Positions 35,661 to 45,073 of a DNA stretch of 45,223 bases are shown one piece after another. How positions within the stretch are numbered: position 1 is the stretch's first letter; every line of letters begins with the position of its first letter. The notes beneath the pieces were generated by a model. It was not told the DNA's origin. It searched no databases and saw nothing but the letters and a program-made list of their open reading frames with translations. Location: contig JAUXRY010000019.1 in NCBI GenBank assembly GCA_030679915.1, positions 1-45,223 of the forward strand, in the 5' to 3' direction. The position numbers and the translations under genes are program-made. This DNA comes from Thiobacillus sp. (GTDB lineage Bacteria > Pseudomonadota > Gammaproteobacteria > Burkholderiales > Thiobacillaceae).

Positions 35661-36725
35661 CTAAGCCACCGCTACACTTTTGACTTGAGCGACAACCCTC
35701 ATCCCAGGCTGAAGATTCAATGCATGCGCCGATTTGCGCGTGATGCGTGCCAGGAGCACCGAATCTTCCAGTTTCATTTGCACCAATACCTGTCCCGGCG
35801 CATCGTCGGTCAGCTCGGTGATGCGGGCAGGCAGCAGATTCAAAATACTGCTTTGACTGGGCATGTCGAGCGCAAGGCTGACATCGCGCGCGGCGATGCG
35901 TACACGCAGCGGTTCGCCGGGTGCGCCGTGCAGGCCGGGCAATTCGAAAGAGATGTTTCCGCGGGCAACATGAGTGATCTGGAAAGCCGGGTCGTGGGAA
36001 ACCACCGTGGTGTCAATCACGGTGCCTGCGGTGTCGCGGTGCGCCAGCGGCAAGTCGAGTCGGGTCAGGCCATCAACGAGTGGCCCTTGATACGTGATTT
36101 TTCCGGCGTCGATCAGCAGCAGGGTGTCGGCCAGCCGTGCCACTTCCTCCAGCGCATGGCTGACATAAATGATCGGCAACGCAAGCTGTCGATGCAGGCG
36201 TTCCAGGTACGGCAATATCTCGGCGCGGCTATTGGAATCCAGCGCCGATAGGGGTTCATCCATCAGCAGCAGACGCGGGCTCGCCAGCAGGGCGCGGCCA
36301 ATGGCGACACGCTGGCGCTGGCCGCCGGACAATTGCTGCGGTGCCTGTTTTAACAGCGCACCCAGTCCCAGCCAGTCGACCACGTCGTCGAAGGCAATGC
36401 GCCGTTCAGCAACAGGCACACGCTTCCAGCCGTATTCCAGATTGCCGCGCACACTCAGATGCGGAAATAAACTGGCTTCCTGAAACACATAACCCAGCGC
36501 ACGGCGGTGTGTCGGAATAAAGGTGCGTTCGTCCTGCCAGACTTCGCCGTTCACCGTCAGCGAACCCGGTGCGCGCATGAGGCCGGCAATCAGTCGCAGC
36601 AGCGTCGTCTTGCCCGATCCCGATGCACCGAACAATGCCGAGACGCCGCGAGACGGCAGACTGAACTCGGCATCGAGCTCGAAGCTGCCGAGCGTGGAAC
36701 GAAAGCGTGCGTCGATGGTGCTCAC
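35661..36725 (-). CDS. modC: Molybdate ABC transporter ATP-binding protein ModC
   Basis: 354 aa from a GTG start that overlaps the modB stop (GTGA). Walker [15 protein letters not shown], signature [17 protein letters not shown], Walker [13 protein letters not shown], and a His switch in [10 protein letters not shown]. The C-terminal 70 residues form a TOBE/MOP molybdate-binding domain ([20 protein letters not shown]). It powers uptake of molybdate for molybdenum-cofactor enzymes. The frame is open as far as 37007 but the upstream part is antisense to nothing conserved and overlaps modB. Last gene of the metR-modABC run. Confidence 0.95.
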   Translation of the reverse strand: MSTIDARFRSTLGSFELDAEFSLPSRGVSALFGASGSGKTTLLRLIAGLMRAPGSLTVNGEVWQDERTFIPTHRRALGYVFQEASLFPHLSVRGNLEYGWKRVPVAERRIAFDDVVDWLGLGALLKQAPQQLSGGQRQRVAIGRALLASPRLLLMDEPLSALDSNSRAEILPYLERLHRQLALPIIYVSHALEEVARLADTLLLIDAGKITYQGPLVDGLTRLDLPLAHRDTAGTVIDTTVVSHDPAFQITHVARGNISFELPGLHGAPGEPLRVRIAARDVSLALDMPSQSSILNLLPARITELTDDAPGQVLVQMKLEDSVLLARITRKSAHALNLQPGMRVVAQVKSVAVA

Positions 36726-37405
36726 GCAGGCACCCGTTGCCACTGGCCGCTGTGGCGCCCCAGCATCAACAGCACTACAAAGGAAAACACCAGCAAACCG
36801 GCTGAGAGTAGATGCGCCTGGGTGTATTCGAGTGCCTCGACATGGTCGTAGATCGCCACCGACAGCACCCGCGTCTCGCCTGGAATATTGCCGCCCAACA
36901 TCAACACCACGCCGAACTCGCCCACCGTGTGCGCAAACGCCAGCACTGCGGCGGTGATGAAGCCCGGTCGTGCCAACGGCACCGCCACGCTCCAGAAGCG
37001 ATCCCATACCGAAGCACGCAAGGTGGCCGCCACTTCAAGCGGACGTGCGCCGATGGCCGCAAACGCGTTGGTGATTGGCTGCACCGCAAACGGCAGCGAA
37101 AACACGATCGACCCCACCACCAGTCCGCCAAAGGTGAAGGGCAGGGTGTCGAGCCCCATTTGCTGCATCCACTGGCCGATCATGCCCTTGGGGCCGAGCA
37201 GCACCAGCAGATAAAAGCCCAGCACCGTCGGCGGCAGCACCAGCGGCAGCGCCACCAGCGCAGTGACGGCCGCGCGCCAGCGCGTTTGCGTGTGGGTGAG
37301 CCACCACGCCAGCGGCGTCGCAATCAGCATCAGCAACAGGGTGGTGACGGCTGCGAGTTGCAGCGTGAGCGTGATCGCCGAGATGTCGGACGCGGATAAA
37401 GTCAT
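36722..37405 (-). CDS. modB: Molybdate ABC transporter permease ModB
   Basis: 227 aa, five to six membrane helices. Typical ModB features: [20 protein letters not shown], and the cytoplasmic EAA-like loop [21 protein letters not shown] that docks on ModC, followed by [19 protein letters not shown]. It starts 3 nt after modA and overlaps modC by 4 nt. Secure. Confidence 0.95.
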   Translation of the reverse strand: MTLSASDISAITLTLQLAAVTTLLLMLIATPLAWWLTHTQTRWRAAVTALVALPLVLPPTVLGFYLLVLLGPKGMIGQWMQQMGLDTLPFTFGGLVVGSIVFSLPFAVQPITNAFAAIGARPLEVAATLRASVWDRFWSVAVPLARPGFITAAVLAFAHTVGEFGVVLMLGGNIPGETRVLSVAIYDHVEALEYTQAHLLSAGLLVFSFVVLLMLGRHSGQWQRVPA

Positions 37406-37408
37406 GGG

Positions 37409-38167
37409 CTAGCGTTCGTAGCCAAAGCTGCGGATCAGGGTAAGTGCAGCGCCCGGTGTTTTCAGGTAATCGAACAGCGCACGTGCCGCTTCATTGTTTT
37501 CACCGTGTTTTAACAGCACGGCATCCTGGCGAATCGGTGCATGGAGCGAAGCCGGAATCACCCAGGCGGAACCGCGGGTAAGCTGGCCGTCCTGCATCAC
37601 TTGAGACAGCGACACCAAGCCAAGCTCGGCATTGCCGCTGGCAACAAACTGATAGGTTTGCGCGATGTTTTCACCGATGACGAATTTTTTTTGCACAGTG
37701 TCGATGAGGTTGAGCTGGGTCAGCACCTCGATGGCCGCGGCCCCGTAGGGTGCCAGTTTGGGGTTGGCAATGGCCAGCCGTTTAAAACGGTTTTGCCTGA
37801 GTACCGCATCGTTGCCGGTTATGTAGCCCGGGCGGTCGCTCCACAGCACCAGTCGACCGATGGCATAGGTCTGAACTTTTATGGCATCTCCCTCCCGCAT
37901 CAGTCGAGCAGGCGTTGCTTCATCGGCCGCCAGCAGCATATCGAAGGGCGCCCCGTTTTTGATCTGCGCGAAGAACTTGCCGGTGGCACCGGTCGACAGC
38001 GTGAGGGTGTGCCCGGTTGCCTGCTCGAATTGCGCGGCGAGCTTTTTCATCGGCGTGGCAAAGTTCGACGCCACGGCGATATGCGCTTGCCCGGCATGAA
38101 CGGTCGCAGGCAGCAAACACGCCAGCAGGGCAATGCGGAAAAAGCTGGAAAGTGTGTTGGGGTTCAT
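37409..38167 (-). CDS. modA: Molybdate-binding periplasmic protein ModA
   Basis: 252 aa. Signal peptide (about 1-25, FFRIALLACLLPATVHAG) then the ModA fold: IAVASNFATPMKKLAAQFEQ, the oxyanion-binding STGATGKFFAQIKNGAPFDM and LLAADEATPARL, and the VLWSDRPGYI region. It delivers molybdate (or tungstate) to ModBC. The ATG overlaps the metR stop by 4 nt (ATGA), an unusual coupling to a methionine regulator. No ModE-type regulator is visible in the window. Confidence 0.95.
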   Translation of the reverse strand: MNPNTLSSFFRIALLACLLPATVHAGQAHIAVASNFATPMKKLAAQFEQATGHTLTLSTGATGKFFAQIKNGAPFDMLLAADEATPARLMREGDAIKVQTYAIGRLVLWSDRPGYITGNDAVLRQNRFKRLAIANPKLAPYGAAAIEVLTQLNLIDTVQKKFVIGENIAQTYQFVASGNAELGLVSLSQVMQDGQLTRGSAWVIPASLHAPIRQDAVLLKHGENNEAARALFDYLKTPGAALTLIRSFGYER

Positions 38168-39099
38168 GGTGCGATGATAGCCGGACGGATGCCGGGTAGG
38201 CGGGTGAAGCTGTCGCGTTTGACGGTTTCAATGAAGCCGGCCACATAGGCACGTTCGATGTCGGACGTGCGCACCGCCGCGTACAGTTCGCCCCACAGGC
38301 CGTGCGCGCCGATGGGACGCGCGGCAATGTAGCCGCGTTCGAGGTAGGGCGCAACCGCCCACGCCGGCAAGGCGGCTAGCCCGCGCCGGCTGGCGACGAG
38401 TTGGAGAATGGCGACCGTGAGTTGCGCTTCGCGTCGCGCGGGTTTGATCCCCGCAGGATTGAGCACCCGGCGGATCAGATCGAGCCGGTCTTCGGGCACT
38501 GGATAGGTAATCAGGGTTTCATCGGCAAAGTCGCGCGGGTGCAGATATTTGCGCTTGGCCAAGGAGTGCGTGGGCGGCATCAGTGCCAGCATTTCAAAAC
38601 CGAACAGGGGTTCATACACCACGCCTGAACGCGGCGTGGTTTCCGACGTAATCACCAGATCGGCGCGCCCGTCCAGCAGCAGCCCCACCGGATCGGCCTG
38701 AAAACCGCCCAGCAGATCGAGGTCGACCAGCGGCCAGACGTCGCGATAGCTGTCCATCGCCGGCATCAGCCAGTCGTAGCAGGTGTGGCATTCCACCGCG
38801 ATGCGCAATTCGCCCGCGTCACCATCCTTCAGCTTGGCCAGGTCGCGCAATGCAGCGTCCACTTCAGGCAGCGTGGCATGCGCCAGCGCAAGCAGGCGTC
38901 GACCGGCTGCGGTGAGCTGAACCGGGCGCGCCGCACGTTCAACCAGCGGCAGCGTCAAGGCTTCCTCCAGTGCCTTCAGCTGATGTGACACCGCCGACTG
39001 CGTGAGATGCAGTCGCTCGGCCGCGGCGGTCAGCCCGCCAGCTTCTACCACGGCTTGGAGCAGCCGCAGGTGACGCAGTTCGATATGAGCGTTGTTCAT
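38164..39099 (-). CDS. metR: LysR-type methionine regulator MetR
   Basis: 311 aa. N-terminal HTH (ELRHLRLLQAVVEAGGLTAA, LHLTQSAVSHQLKALEE) and a ligand domain with the MetR-characteristic VECHTCYDWLMPAMD. MetR uses homocysteine as co-activator and switches on metE, which is divergent here across 81 bp that contain a MetR-like site. Its 3' end overlaps modA by 4 nt, making it the apparent first gene of a metR-modABC unit. Secure identification. Confidence 0.92.
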   Translation of the reverse strand: MNNAHIELRHLRLLQAVVEAGGLTAAAERLHLTQSAVSHQLKALEEALTLPLVERAARPVQLTAAGRRLLALAHATLPEVDAALRDLAKLKDGDAGELRIAVECHTCYDWLMPAMDSYRDVWPLVDLDLLGGFQADPVGLLLDGRADLVITSETTPRSGVVYEPLFGFEMLALMPPTHSLAKRKYLHPRDFADETLITYPVPEDRLDLIRRVLNPAGIKPARREAQLTVAILQLVASRRGLAALPAWAVAPYLERGYIAARPIGAHGLWGELYAAVRTSDIERAYVAGFIETVKRDSFTRLPGIRPAIIAP

Positions 39100-39107
39100 G
39101 TTTGTGA

Positions 39108-39120
39108 TGAGTAATATTCG
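39108..39120. promoter_or_regulatory. Candidate MetR binding site
   Basis: TGAGTAATATTCG matches the MetR consensus TGAA-N5-TTCA at six of eight positions and is symmetric about its centre. It lies between metR (start 39099) and metE (start 39181), the expected place for metR autorepression and metE activation. Confidence 0.45.
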
Positions 39121-39180
39121 TTTGTTTCATGTTACCCGTGCCGGCATCATGGCGTCCAACATTCATTTGGGAGCACACAC

Positions 39181-41463
39181 ATGGCACTGGCACACGTATT
39201 GGGCGTTCCGCGCATCGGCCCGCAGCGCGAACTGAAGTTTGCGCAGGAAGCGTACTGGCGTGACGAAATCGATGAGGCTGCACTCAAGGCGGTGGCGAGC
39301 GGCATCCGCCAGGCCAACTGGCAACGCCAGCACGCGGCCGGGCTGGATGTTGTGGCGGTGGGCGATTTTGCGTTTTACGACCAGATGCTTAATCACGTCG
39401 CGCTGCTGGGCTGCGCGCCACCGCGCTTCGGCTTTGGCCAACATATCAATCTTTCACAGTATTTCCAGCTGGCGCGCGGCAATGCCGATTGCCACGCCAT
39501 GGAGATGACCAAGTGGTTCGATACCAACTATCACTATCTGGTGCCCGAGTTCAAACCGGACACGCAGTTTTCGCTGGATAAAAACTGGCTGTTCGACGAA
39601 GTGGGCGAAGCGCAAGTGGCCGGCTTCAACGCCAAGCCCGTACTGATCGGCCCGCTCAGTTTCCTTTGGCTGGGCAAGGAAAAAACCGCCGACTTCAACC
39701 GGCTCGACCTGCTGGGCCGCCTGCTGCCGGTTTACGCGCAGATTCTGCTGCGACTGAAAGCGCAAGGTGTGGAATGGGTACAGATCGACGAGCCGATCCT
39801 CGCGCTCGATTTGCCGGTCGAGTGGCGCACCGCGTTCGAGCGCGCCTATCACGCACTGAACAGCGCGAGCATCAAGCTGTTGCTCGCCAGCTACTTCGGC
39901 CCCTTGCGTGAAAACTTGCTGGTCGCCATGAAACTGCCGGTGGCCGGGGTACACGTCGATTGCGTGCGCGGTGGTGATGAACTCTCACAGGTGATCGACT
40001 GGTTGCCTGCGACCAAGGTGTTGTCGGTAGGCGTGATCGACGGCCGCAACATCTGGAAAACCGACTTGGCTGCCGTGCTCGATCGCTTCGACGGTCTGCA
40101 TCAACGGCTGGCCGACCGCTTGTGGATCGCGCCTTCGTGTTCCTTGCTGCACGTGCCGGTGAGCCTGGCCGGCGAGGCTCGGCTGGATGGCGAACTCAAA
40201 AACTGGCTGGCCTATGCCGACGAAAAAATCGCGGCGCTGGCCACACTCAAAACCGCATTCAATTCAGGCCGCCAAGCGGTGGCAGCGGAACTGGACGACA
40301 ACGTGCAGGCGCTGGCATCGCGTCGCGCCTCGACACGGGTGCACGATGCCGCCGTGGGCGCGCGGCTGGCTGCGTTGTCGTCGGTGCATGACGTGCGCAA
40401 CAACGGCTTTGCCGTACGCCAGACCGCGCAGCGTGCACGCTTCAAGCTGCCCAGTTTCCCCACCACCACCATCGGTTCCTTCCCACAGACGACAGAGATT
40501 CGCAGTGCCCGCGCACGGTTCAAACAAGGCGAACTCAGCGAACTCGACTACGCGGCAGCCATGAAGCGCGAGATCGCCCATGCCGTCAACAAACAGGAAA
40601 CACTGGGGATTGACGTGCTGGTGCACGGCGAGGCCGAGCGCAACGACATGGTCGAATACTTTGGCGAACAGTTGGCCGGTTACGCGTTTTCGCAAAACGG
40701 CTGGGTGCAGTCCTACGGCAGCCGCTGCGTCAAGCCCCCGATCATTTACGGCGACGTCTCGCGTCCCCACGCCATGACCGTGGGTTGGACCGCCTACGCG
40801 CAGTCGCTCACCAGCAAGCCGATGAAAGGCATGCTGACCGGCCCGGTGACGATGCTGCAATGGTCCTTCGTGCGTGACGACCAACCGCGTTCACAAACCG
40901 CGCTGCAAATCGCGCTGGCAATTCGTGACGAAGTGGTTGATCTTGAATCCGCAGGAATCGGCATCATCCAGATCGACGAACCGGCCTATCGTGAAGGCCT
41001 GCCGCTGAGAAAAACAGATTGGCCGGCCTATCTCGATTGGGCCAGTCGCGCGTTTCGCATCAGCGCCTCCGGCGTCGCCGACGCGACGCAAATTCACACC
41101 CACATGTGCTATTCGGAATTCAACGACATCCTGCCCGCCATTGCCGCAATGGACGCCGATGTCATCACCATCGAAACCAGCCGCTCAGACATGGAACTGC
41201 TGCGCGGCTTTGGCGATTTCAACTACCCTAACGAAATCGGTCCCGGCGTCTACGACATCCACAGCCCACGCGTACCGTCGGCGGACGACATGACACGGTT
41301 ACTGGAAAAAGCCGCGGGCGTTTTACCTGCGTACAATCTGTGGGTCAATCCAGACTGCGGCCTGAAAACACGCAATTGGCCTGAGACCGAAGCGGCGCTA
41401 GGAAACATGGTGGCTGCGGCGCGGGTGTTGAGGGAGGCGTATCGCGTTTCGTCAGAAGTCTAA
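39181..41463 (+). CDS. metE: Cobalamin-independent methionine synthase MetE
   Basis: 760 aa, full length. Transfers a methyl group from 5-methyltetrahydropteroyl-triglutamate to homocysteine. Two homologous barrels: the N-terminal one begins [18 protein letters not shown], and the catalytic C-terminal one starts near [19 protein letters not shown]. Zinc ligands are visible as His and Cys in [11 protein letters not shown], a Glu between, and Cys in [16 protein letters not shown] ribosome-binding site upstream. Regulated by the divergent metR. Secure. Confidence 0.97.
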   Translation: MALAHVLGVPRIGPQRELKFAQEAYWRDEIDEAALKAVASGIRQANWQRQHAAGLDVVAVGDFAFYDQMLNHVALLGCAPPRFGFGQHINLSQYFQLARGNADCHAMEMTKWFDTNYHYLVPEFKPDTQFSLDKNWLFDEVGEAQVAGFNAKPVLIGPLSFLWLGKEKTADFNRLDLLGRLLPVYAQILLRLKAQGVEWVQIDEPILALDLPVEWRTAFERAYHALNSASIKLLLASYFGPLRENLLVAMKLPVAGVHVDCVRGGDELSQVIDWLPATKVLSVGVIDGRNIWKTDLAAVLDRFDGLHQRLADRLWIAPSCSLLHVPVSLAGEARLDGELKNWLAYADEKIAALATLKTAFNSGRQAVAAELDDNVQALASRRASTRVHDAAVGARLAALSSVHDVRNNGFAVRQTAQRARFKLPSFPTTTIGSFPQTTEIRSARARFKQGELSELDYAAAMKREIAHAVNKQETLGIDVLVHGEAERNDMVEYFGEQLAGYAFSQNGWVQSYGSRCVKPPIIYGDVSRPHAMTVGWTAYAQSLTSKPMKGMLTGPVTMLQWSFVRDDQPRSQTALQIALAIRDEVVDLESAGIGIIQIDEPAYREGLPLRKTDWPAYLDWASRAFRISASGVADATQIHTHMCYSEFNDILPAIAAMDADVITIETSRSDMELLRGFGDFNYPNEIGPGVYDIHSPRVPSADDMTRLLEKAAGVLPAYNLWVNPDCGLKTRNWPETEAALGNMVAAARVLREAYRVSSEV

Positions 41464-41887
41464 GCGGCCAAGAATTGATTTTATTATCGGGCGAAGCGAC
41501 GGGCCGTTTCTCGGCCTAAGCGGTCAGATGTGGTGAACTCAAGAATTGCCTTGGCGAGCGTCCGCTTTCCTGATCTGCGAATGCATTCTACCGACCCGTT
41601 TCTGCCATTGACCCCAACCAAGAGGCAATGACTGGTATGTGCATGCACCTCAGCAGACAGATGCTGAGATCAACTCTGGGGCAATTGCTCGGCCTTTGCT
41701 GACGGTCGGAGGGAACCCATGGCAGCTTGCTTTCGCGGCTCGACTGTCAAGTTTTTGTCTTCGACGTGGATGGCCTTATTGCTATCTTGCATTGGATCAT
41801 GCCCCATCGTTATGCAAGAAGGGATATGGCCATCGGCCAAAGACAAGCGTAGGTCAATCCGGGACTGCGGCGTAGGTTGCACACGGG
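41464..41887. other. Non-coding region after metE
   Basis: 424 bases without a credible gene or clear terminator. Frames here are short and lack family features. The segment around 41510-41610 (GCGAGCGTCCGCTTTCCTGA) looks like intergenic debris of the kind often left beside old insertions. It adjoins the decayed nhaR, supporting a degraded region. Confidence 0.4.
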
Positions 41888-42796
41888 CTAACATTCGTGC
41901 CGCCACTCTGCAAACACGCCCCCGTGCGCGCCTTCGATCATCACTCGCACAGCGGGATGGCCGATTTTCCGTTCAACGGAGATGGCAAAGAAGCGTTCCC
42001 TGATCTCCTTTGTTTCACCGAGCATGACCACGCCATATTGGTCTTCCACATCCTGGCGGGTAGCGCTGGGTGCGGGAAAGACCCCAGCGCCGGCCTTGCC
42101 GAAGGCCATTATCAGCGCGCTGTCGTCGAACTCGCCGACGATGCGCGGCCGCAGGTTGCCGCGTTCCAGCCAGCGCATGAGCGGATCGCGCAGGGCGCTG
42201 TCCTCGCCTGGAATGAGCAGGGGGCGCCGTTGAGAAGCGACAGGAAATTTCCACCGAAGCGTGAGGCGAGATCAGGTGTGGCGAAAAAGGCGCCGCCGCA
42301 TTCGCCTAGAGAGTGGCTGTAGCTATTCACGTTCATGCCGGGCGGCATCGAACGGTCAGCGAGCCATGTCCGGGCGATGGATGGCCAGTTCCCCCAACAG
42401 GCGATCGAGCCGGTCTTCCCGGCACACCAGGCGCACCGGTTCGGGCAAGGCGAGGGCCGGCATCAGTAGTCGGTGGGCGATGGATTTGGGTACCACATCG
42501 GCGATACCCACCCGAAACGGGAACATCCTTTCCTCCTAGCGGCCGTTCAGGGCTTCCTCCAATTCCGCGCTCACCTGGAAGAGTTCCTCGGCGTAGGACA
42601 GGACCAGCCGCCCGATATCTGTCAGTTCCAGCCTCCGCCCAGTGCGTCGGAACAGCGCAACCCCCAGCCGTTGTTCGAATATCGATAATTGGCCTGACAG
42701 CGTCTTTGGCGTGAGATGCAGCTTTTCCGCAGCGCGATTGACTGCCCCGGCCTTGGCCACGGCAAAGAAACAATGCAGGCACTTGAAATTGAGTAT
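41888..42796 (-). pseudogene. nhaR: Decayed nhaR (LysR-type sodium-response regulator)
   Basis: Conceptual assembly of three frames gives an NhaR-like protein. The N-terminal HTH (LHLTPKTLSGQLSIFEQRLG, FRRTGRRLELTDIG) runs from 42796, where the expected ATG is ATA. An in-frame TAG follows LEEALNGR near 42536. The frame then continues as VGIADVVPKSIAHRLLMPAL. Near 42356 it shifts (about two bases lost) to MPPGMNVNSYSHSLGECGG, and near 42222 it shifts again in a C run to LRPRIVGEFDDSALIMAFGK through the stop at 41888. Four lesions make function very unlikely, though the homopolymer shift alone could be a sequencing error. No nhaA antiporter gene is adjacent. Confidence 0.85.
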
Positions 42797-42800
42797 GGCG

Positions 42801-42824
42801 GGTTTTTAATGAATCGAAAAAACC
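42801..42824. promoter_or_regulatory. Inverted repeat in AT-rich leader upstream of the HPF-like gene
   Basis: GGTTTTT (42801-42807) and AAAAACC (42818-42824) form a 7-bp dyad with a 10-bp spacer in an AT-rich stretch (42797-42880) between the nhaR remnant and the plus-strand genes. It may be an old LysR operator or promoter element; no sigma-factor consensus is certain. Confidence 0.3.
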
Positions 42825-42912
42825 GAGTTAATCATCACGATAATACGAGTTTATCTTATTCATTGAGGGCCCTAGGATGGAGCCTCGTTCAACCATGAAA
42901 AAGGAAACGGCC

Positions 42913-43290
42913 ATGAAAATGGATATTCAAAGTCAGGGGTTCACTCTCACAGACGGGCTGCGCAACTATGTCATGAAGAATCTGTCGTATGGCCTGAGCC
43001 ACGGCGATGAGGCCATCACTCGAGTGGTCGTGCGGCTGTCCGACATCAATGGCCCGCGCGGCGGTGCCGACAAGCGCTGCTTGATCGAACTGCGGCTCAA
43101 AGCAGCACCTGCGGTCGTCATCGAAGACACCGAAGCCGATCTTTACGTTGCCATCGACCGCGCCGCTGACCGCGCCGGGCGCACGCTGGAACGGCGCTTG
43201 GCGCGACAGCGTGAATTCGCGCCGACCTTGCCTGTCGCAGAGGTAAATGCGGACTGGGTTGACGGGCTACCGGATGCATCGCAGCCATAA
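42913..43290 (+). CDS. HPF/RaiA-family ribosome-associated protein
   Basis: About 125 aa. N-terminal MDIQSQGFTLTDGLRNYVMK matches the start of the S30AE/sigma-54 modulation fold, followed by VVVRLSDINGPRGGADKRCL and a helix with DLYVAIDRAADRAGRTLERR. HPF and YfiA proteins bind the 30S decoding site and help ribosomes hibernate; this variant has the longer loop of stand-alone family members in stress clusters. I chose ATG 42913 for its AAGGA site; 42877 and 42895 are weaker starts. It leads a same-strand set with the BI-1 protein and ion channel. Confidence 0.87.
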   Translation: MKMDIQSQGFTLTDGLRNYVMKNLSYGLSHGDEAITRVVVRLSDINGPRGGADKRCLIELRLKAAPAVVIEDTEADLYVAIDRAADRAGRTLERRLARQREFAPTLPVAEVNADWVDGLPDASQP

Positions 43291-43338
43291 CTGAATCGAC
43301 CAAACCGAAATCTTTTCTTTCAAACACAGGAGACTGAA

Positions 43339-44019
43339 ATGAACCATCCTGAAGCCCAAGCCATCTCCCTGCCGCACCGCGGCGCAGAAGCCCTCTTTGC
43401 TAGCAACAAGGTGGTTCGCAATACCTACATGCTGTTGTCGATGACGCTATTGTTTGCCGCAGTCACTGCCGCAGCGTCAGTGGCGCTCAACCTGCCGCAC
43501 CCCGGCATCATCATCACCCTGGTTGGCTACTTCGGCCTGCTGTTCCTCACCTCCAAGTTCCGTGACAGCGGTCTCGGTCTGGCCTCCGTGTTCGCGCTCA
43601 CGGGCTTCATGGGCTACACGCTGGGGCCAATCCTCAACAACTACCTCGCCCTGCCCAACGGCAGCCAGGTTGTGATGATGGCGATGGGCGGCACTGCAGC
43701 CATCTTCCTCGGGCTGTCGGCGTATGTAATGACCACCCGCAAAAACTTCAGCTTCATGGGGGGCTTCCTCGCCGTTGGTATTCTGCTGGCGTTCCTCGCA
43801 GGGCTCGGCGCGATATTCTTCGAAATGCCCGGCCTCTCGCTGGCAGTGTCGGCCATGTTCGTGCTACTGATGTCCGGCCTCATTCTGTATGAGACAAGCA
43901 ACATCATTCACGGCGGTGAAACCAACTACATCATGGCCACTGTCACCCTGTTCGTGTCGATCTTCAACCTCTTCACCAGCCTGCTGCACTTGCTGGGTTT
44001 CATGAACAACAGTGACTGA
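43339..44019 (+). CDS. Bax inhibitor-1 (YccA/TMBIM) family membrane protein
   Basis: 226 aa with seven hydrophobic helices. Starts VRNTYMLLSMTLLFAAVTAA and includes GFMGYTLGPILN, TAAIFLGLSAYVMTTRKNFS and the closing SGLILYETSNIIHGGETNYI with its acidic residues, the BI-1 signature. Bacterial members (YccA) interact with the FtsH protease; others conduct calcium. An AGGAG ribosome-binding site lies upstream. It follows the HPF-like gene by 48 nt, probably in one operon. Confidence 0.93.
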   Translation: MNHPEAQAISLPHRGAEALFASNKVVRNTYMLLSMTLLFAAVTAAASVALNLPHPGIIITLVGYFGLLFLTSKFRDSGLGLASVFALTGFMGYTLGPILNNYLALPNGSQVVMMAMGGTAAIFLGLSAYVMTTRKNFSFMGGFLAVGILLAFLAGLGAIFFEMPGLSLAVSAMFVLLMSGLILYETSNIIHGGETNYIMATVTLFVSIFNLFTSLLHLLGFMNNSD

Positions 44020-44176
44020 TGTGGCTTTTCTCGCCGCGCTATCGCTGAACCAGAACCCGGCCACAGCATCTGCGCGCGCCCTGGTATACGGGGGGACGAG
44101 TTTCGCTGAATTTCGCTCTTCCCGGCACCCACGGAGGTGAGGTCGGCGTATTACTGAAAGCCTGGAGCATGCATAG

Positions 44177-45052
44177 ATGAGTACGAATATGAATGCACTC
44201 CCGGACAGCAGCAGACGCCAGTGGCTACGCGACTGGATCGAGCAGCCGCGCGTGCAGCACTTCATCATCGCCCTGATTCTGGTCAACGCGGTGCTGCTCG
44301 GCCTTGAGACCTGGCCCGCTGCGATGGCGGTGGCGGGCGGGCTGATCCTGGTCATGGACCGGGCCATCCTGGTGGTTTTCGTGGTGGAGATCGGCCTCCG
44401 GCTGTATGTCCACCGGCGCGCTTTCTGGCGAGATCCCTGGAGTGTGTTCGATTTCGCCGTCGTCGCCATTGCCCTGTTGCCGGCCACCGGCCAACTCGCT
44501 GTACTACGTGCGCTGCGGGTATTACGCGTCCTGCGGCTGCTGACCATGGTGCCGTCGATGCGGCGGGTGGTAGGCGCGCTGCTGGGTGCGGTTCCGGGAC
44601 TGATGTCCATCGGCCTAGTGTTGCTGGTTATCTATTACGTGTTTGCGGTGATCGCCACCAATTTGTTCGCTGTCGACTACCCGGAATGGTTCGGCCACTT
44701 GGGCCGTTCGCTCTATACCCTGTTCCAGATCATGACCCTGGAAAGCTGGTCGATGGGCATCGCGCGTCCGGTGATGGAAAACTTCCCCTACGCCTGGGCC
44801 TTCTTCGTACCCTTCATCCTGGTGGCGACCTTCACCATGCTGAACCTGTTCATCGCCATCATCGTCAACGCCATGCAGACCTTCAGCGAGAGTGAGCAAC
44901 AGGAGACGGTTTCGGCAGTCGAGCACGCCCGTGAGCATATCGAAGCCGATCTGCATGCCGAAGTGAGGGCCATGCGCGACGAAATCCGTGAACTGAAGAC
45001 GCTGCTGACGCAGGCCGTAGCCGTCCGTCCGGACGATCGCGTAGACCCCTGA
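44177..45052 (+). CDS. Bacterial voltage-gated sodium channel (NavBac-like)
   Basis: 291 aa, one six-helix channel domain that would form a tetramer. S1 near HFIIALILVNAVLLGLET; S2 LVVFVVEIGLRLYVH; S3 FDFAVVAIALLPA; S4 voltage sensor LRALRVLRVLRLLTMVPSMR with Arg at every third position; S5 and S6 enclose the pore QIMTLESWSMG. TLESWSM is the filter of sodium-selective NavAb-type channels. After S6 (NLFIAIIVNAMQTF) a Glu-rich C-terminal segment ending in RAMRDEIRELKTLL looks like the coiled coil of these channels. The S4, pore and tail together make the call firm. Sits 157 bp after the BI-1 gene. Confidence 0.92.
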   Translation: MSTNMNALPDSSRRQWLRDWIEQPRVQHFIIALILVNAVLLGLETWPAAMAVAGGLILVMDRAILVVFVVEIGLRLYVHRRAFWRDPWSVFDFAVVAIALLPATGQLAVLRALRVLRVLRLLTMVPSMRRVVGALLGAVPGLMSIGLVLLVIYYVFAVIATNLFAVDYPEWFGHLGRSLYTLFQIMTLESWSMGIARPVMENFPYAWAFFVPFILVATFTMLNLFIAIIVNAMQTFSESEQQETVSAVEHAREHIEADLHAEVRAMRDEIRELKTLLTQAVAVRPDDRVDP

Positions 45053-45073
45053 ACGCCTTGTTATTAACGAAAA

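Noticed and set aside
39100..39180. Riboswitch upstream of metE
   Set aside because: The leader is only 81 bp, shared with divergent metR, and shows no cobalamin or SAM riboswitch elements.
42112..42782. Several separate small frames read as individual genes
   Set aside because: They are pieces and shadows of the single decayed nhaR; joining three frames reconstructs one protein.
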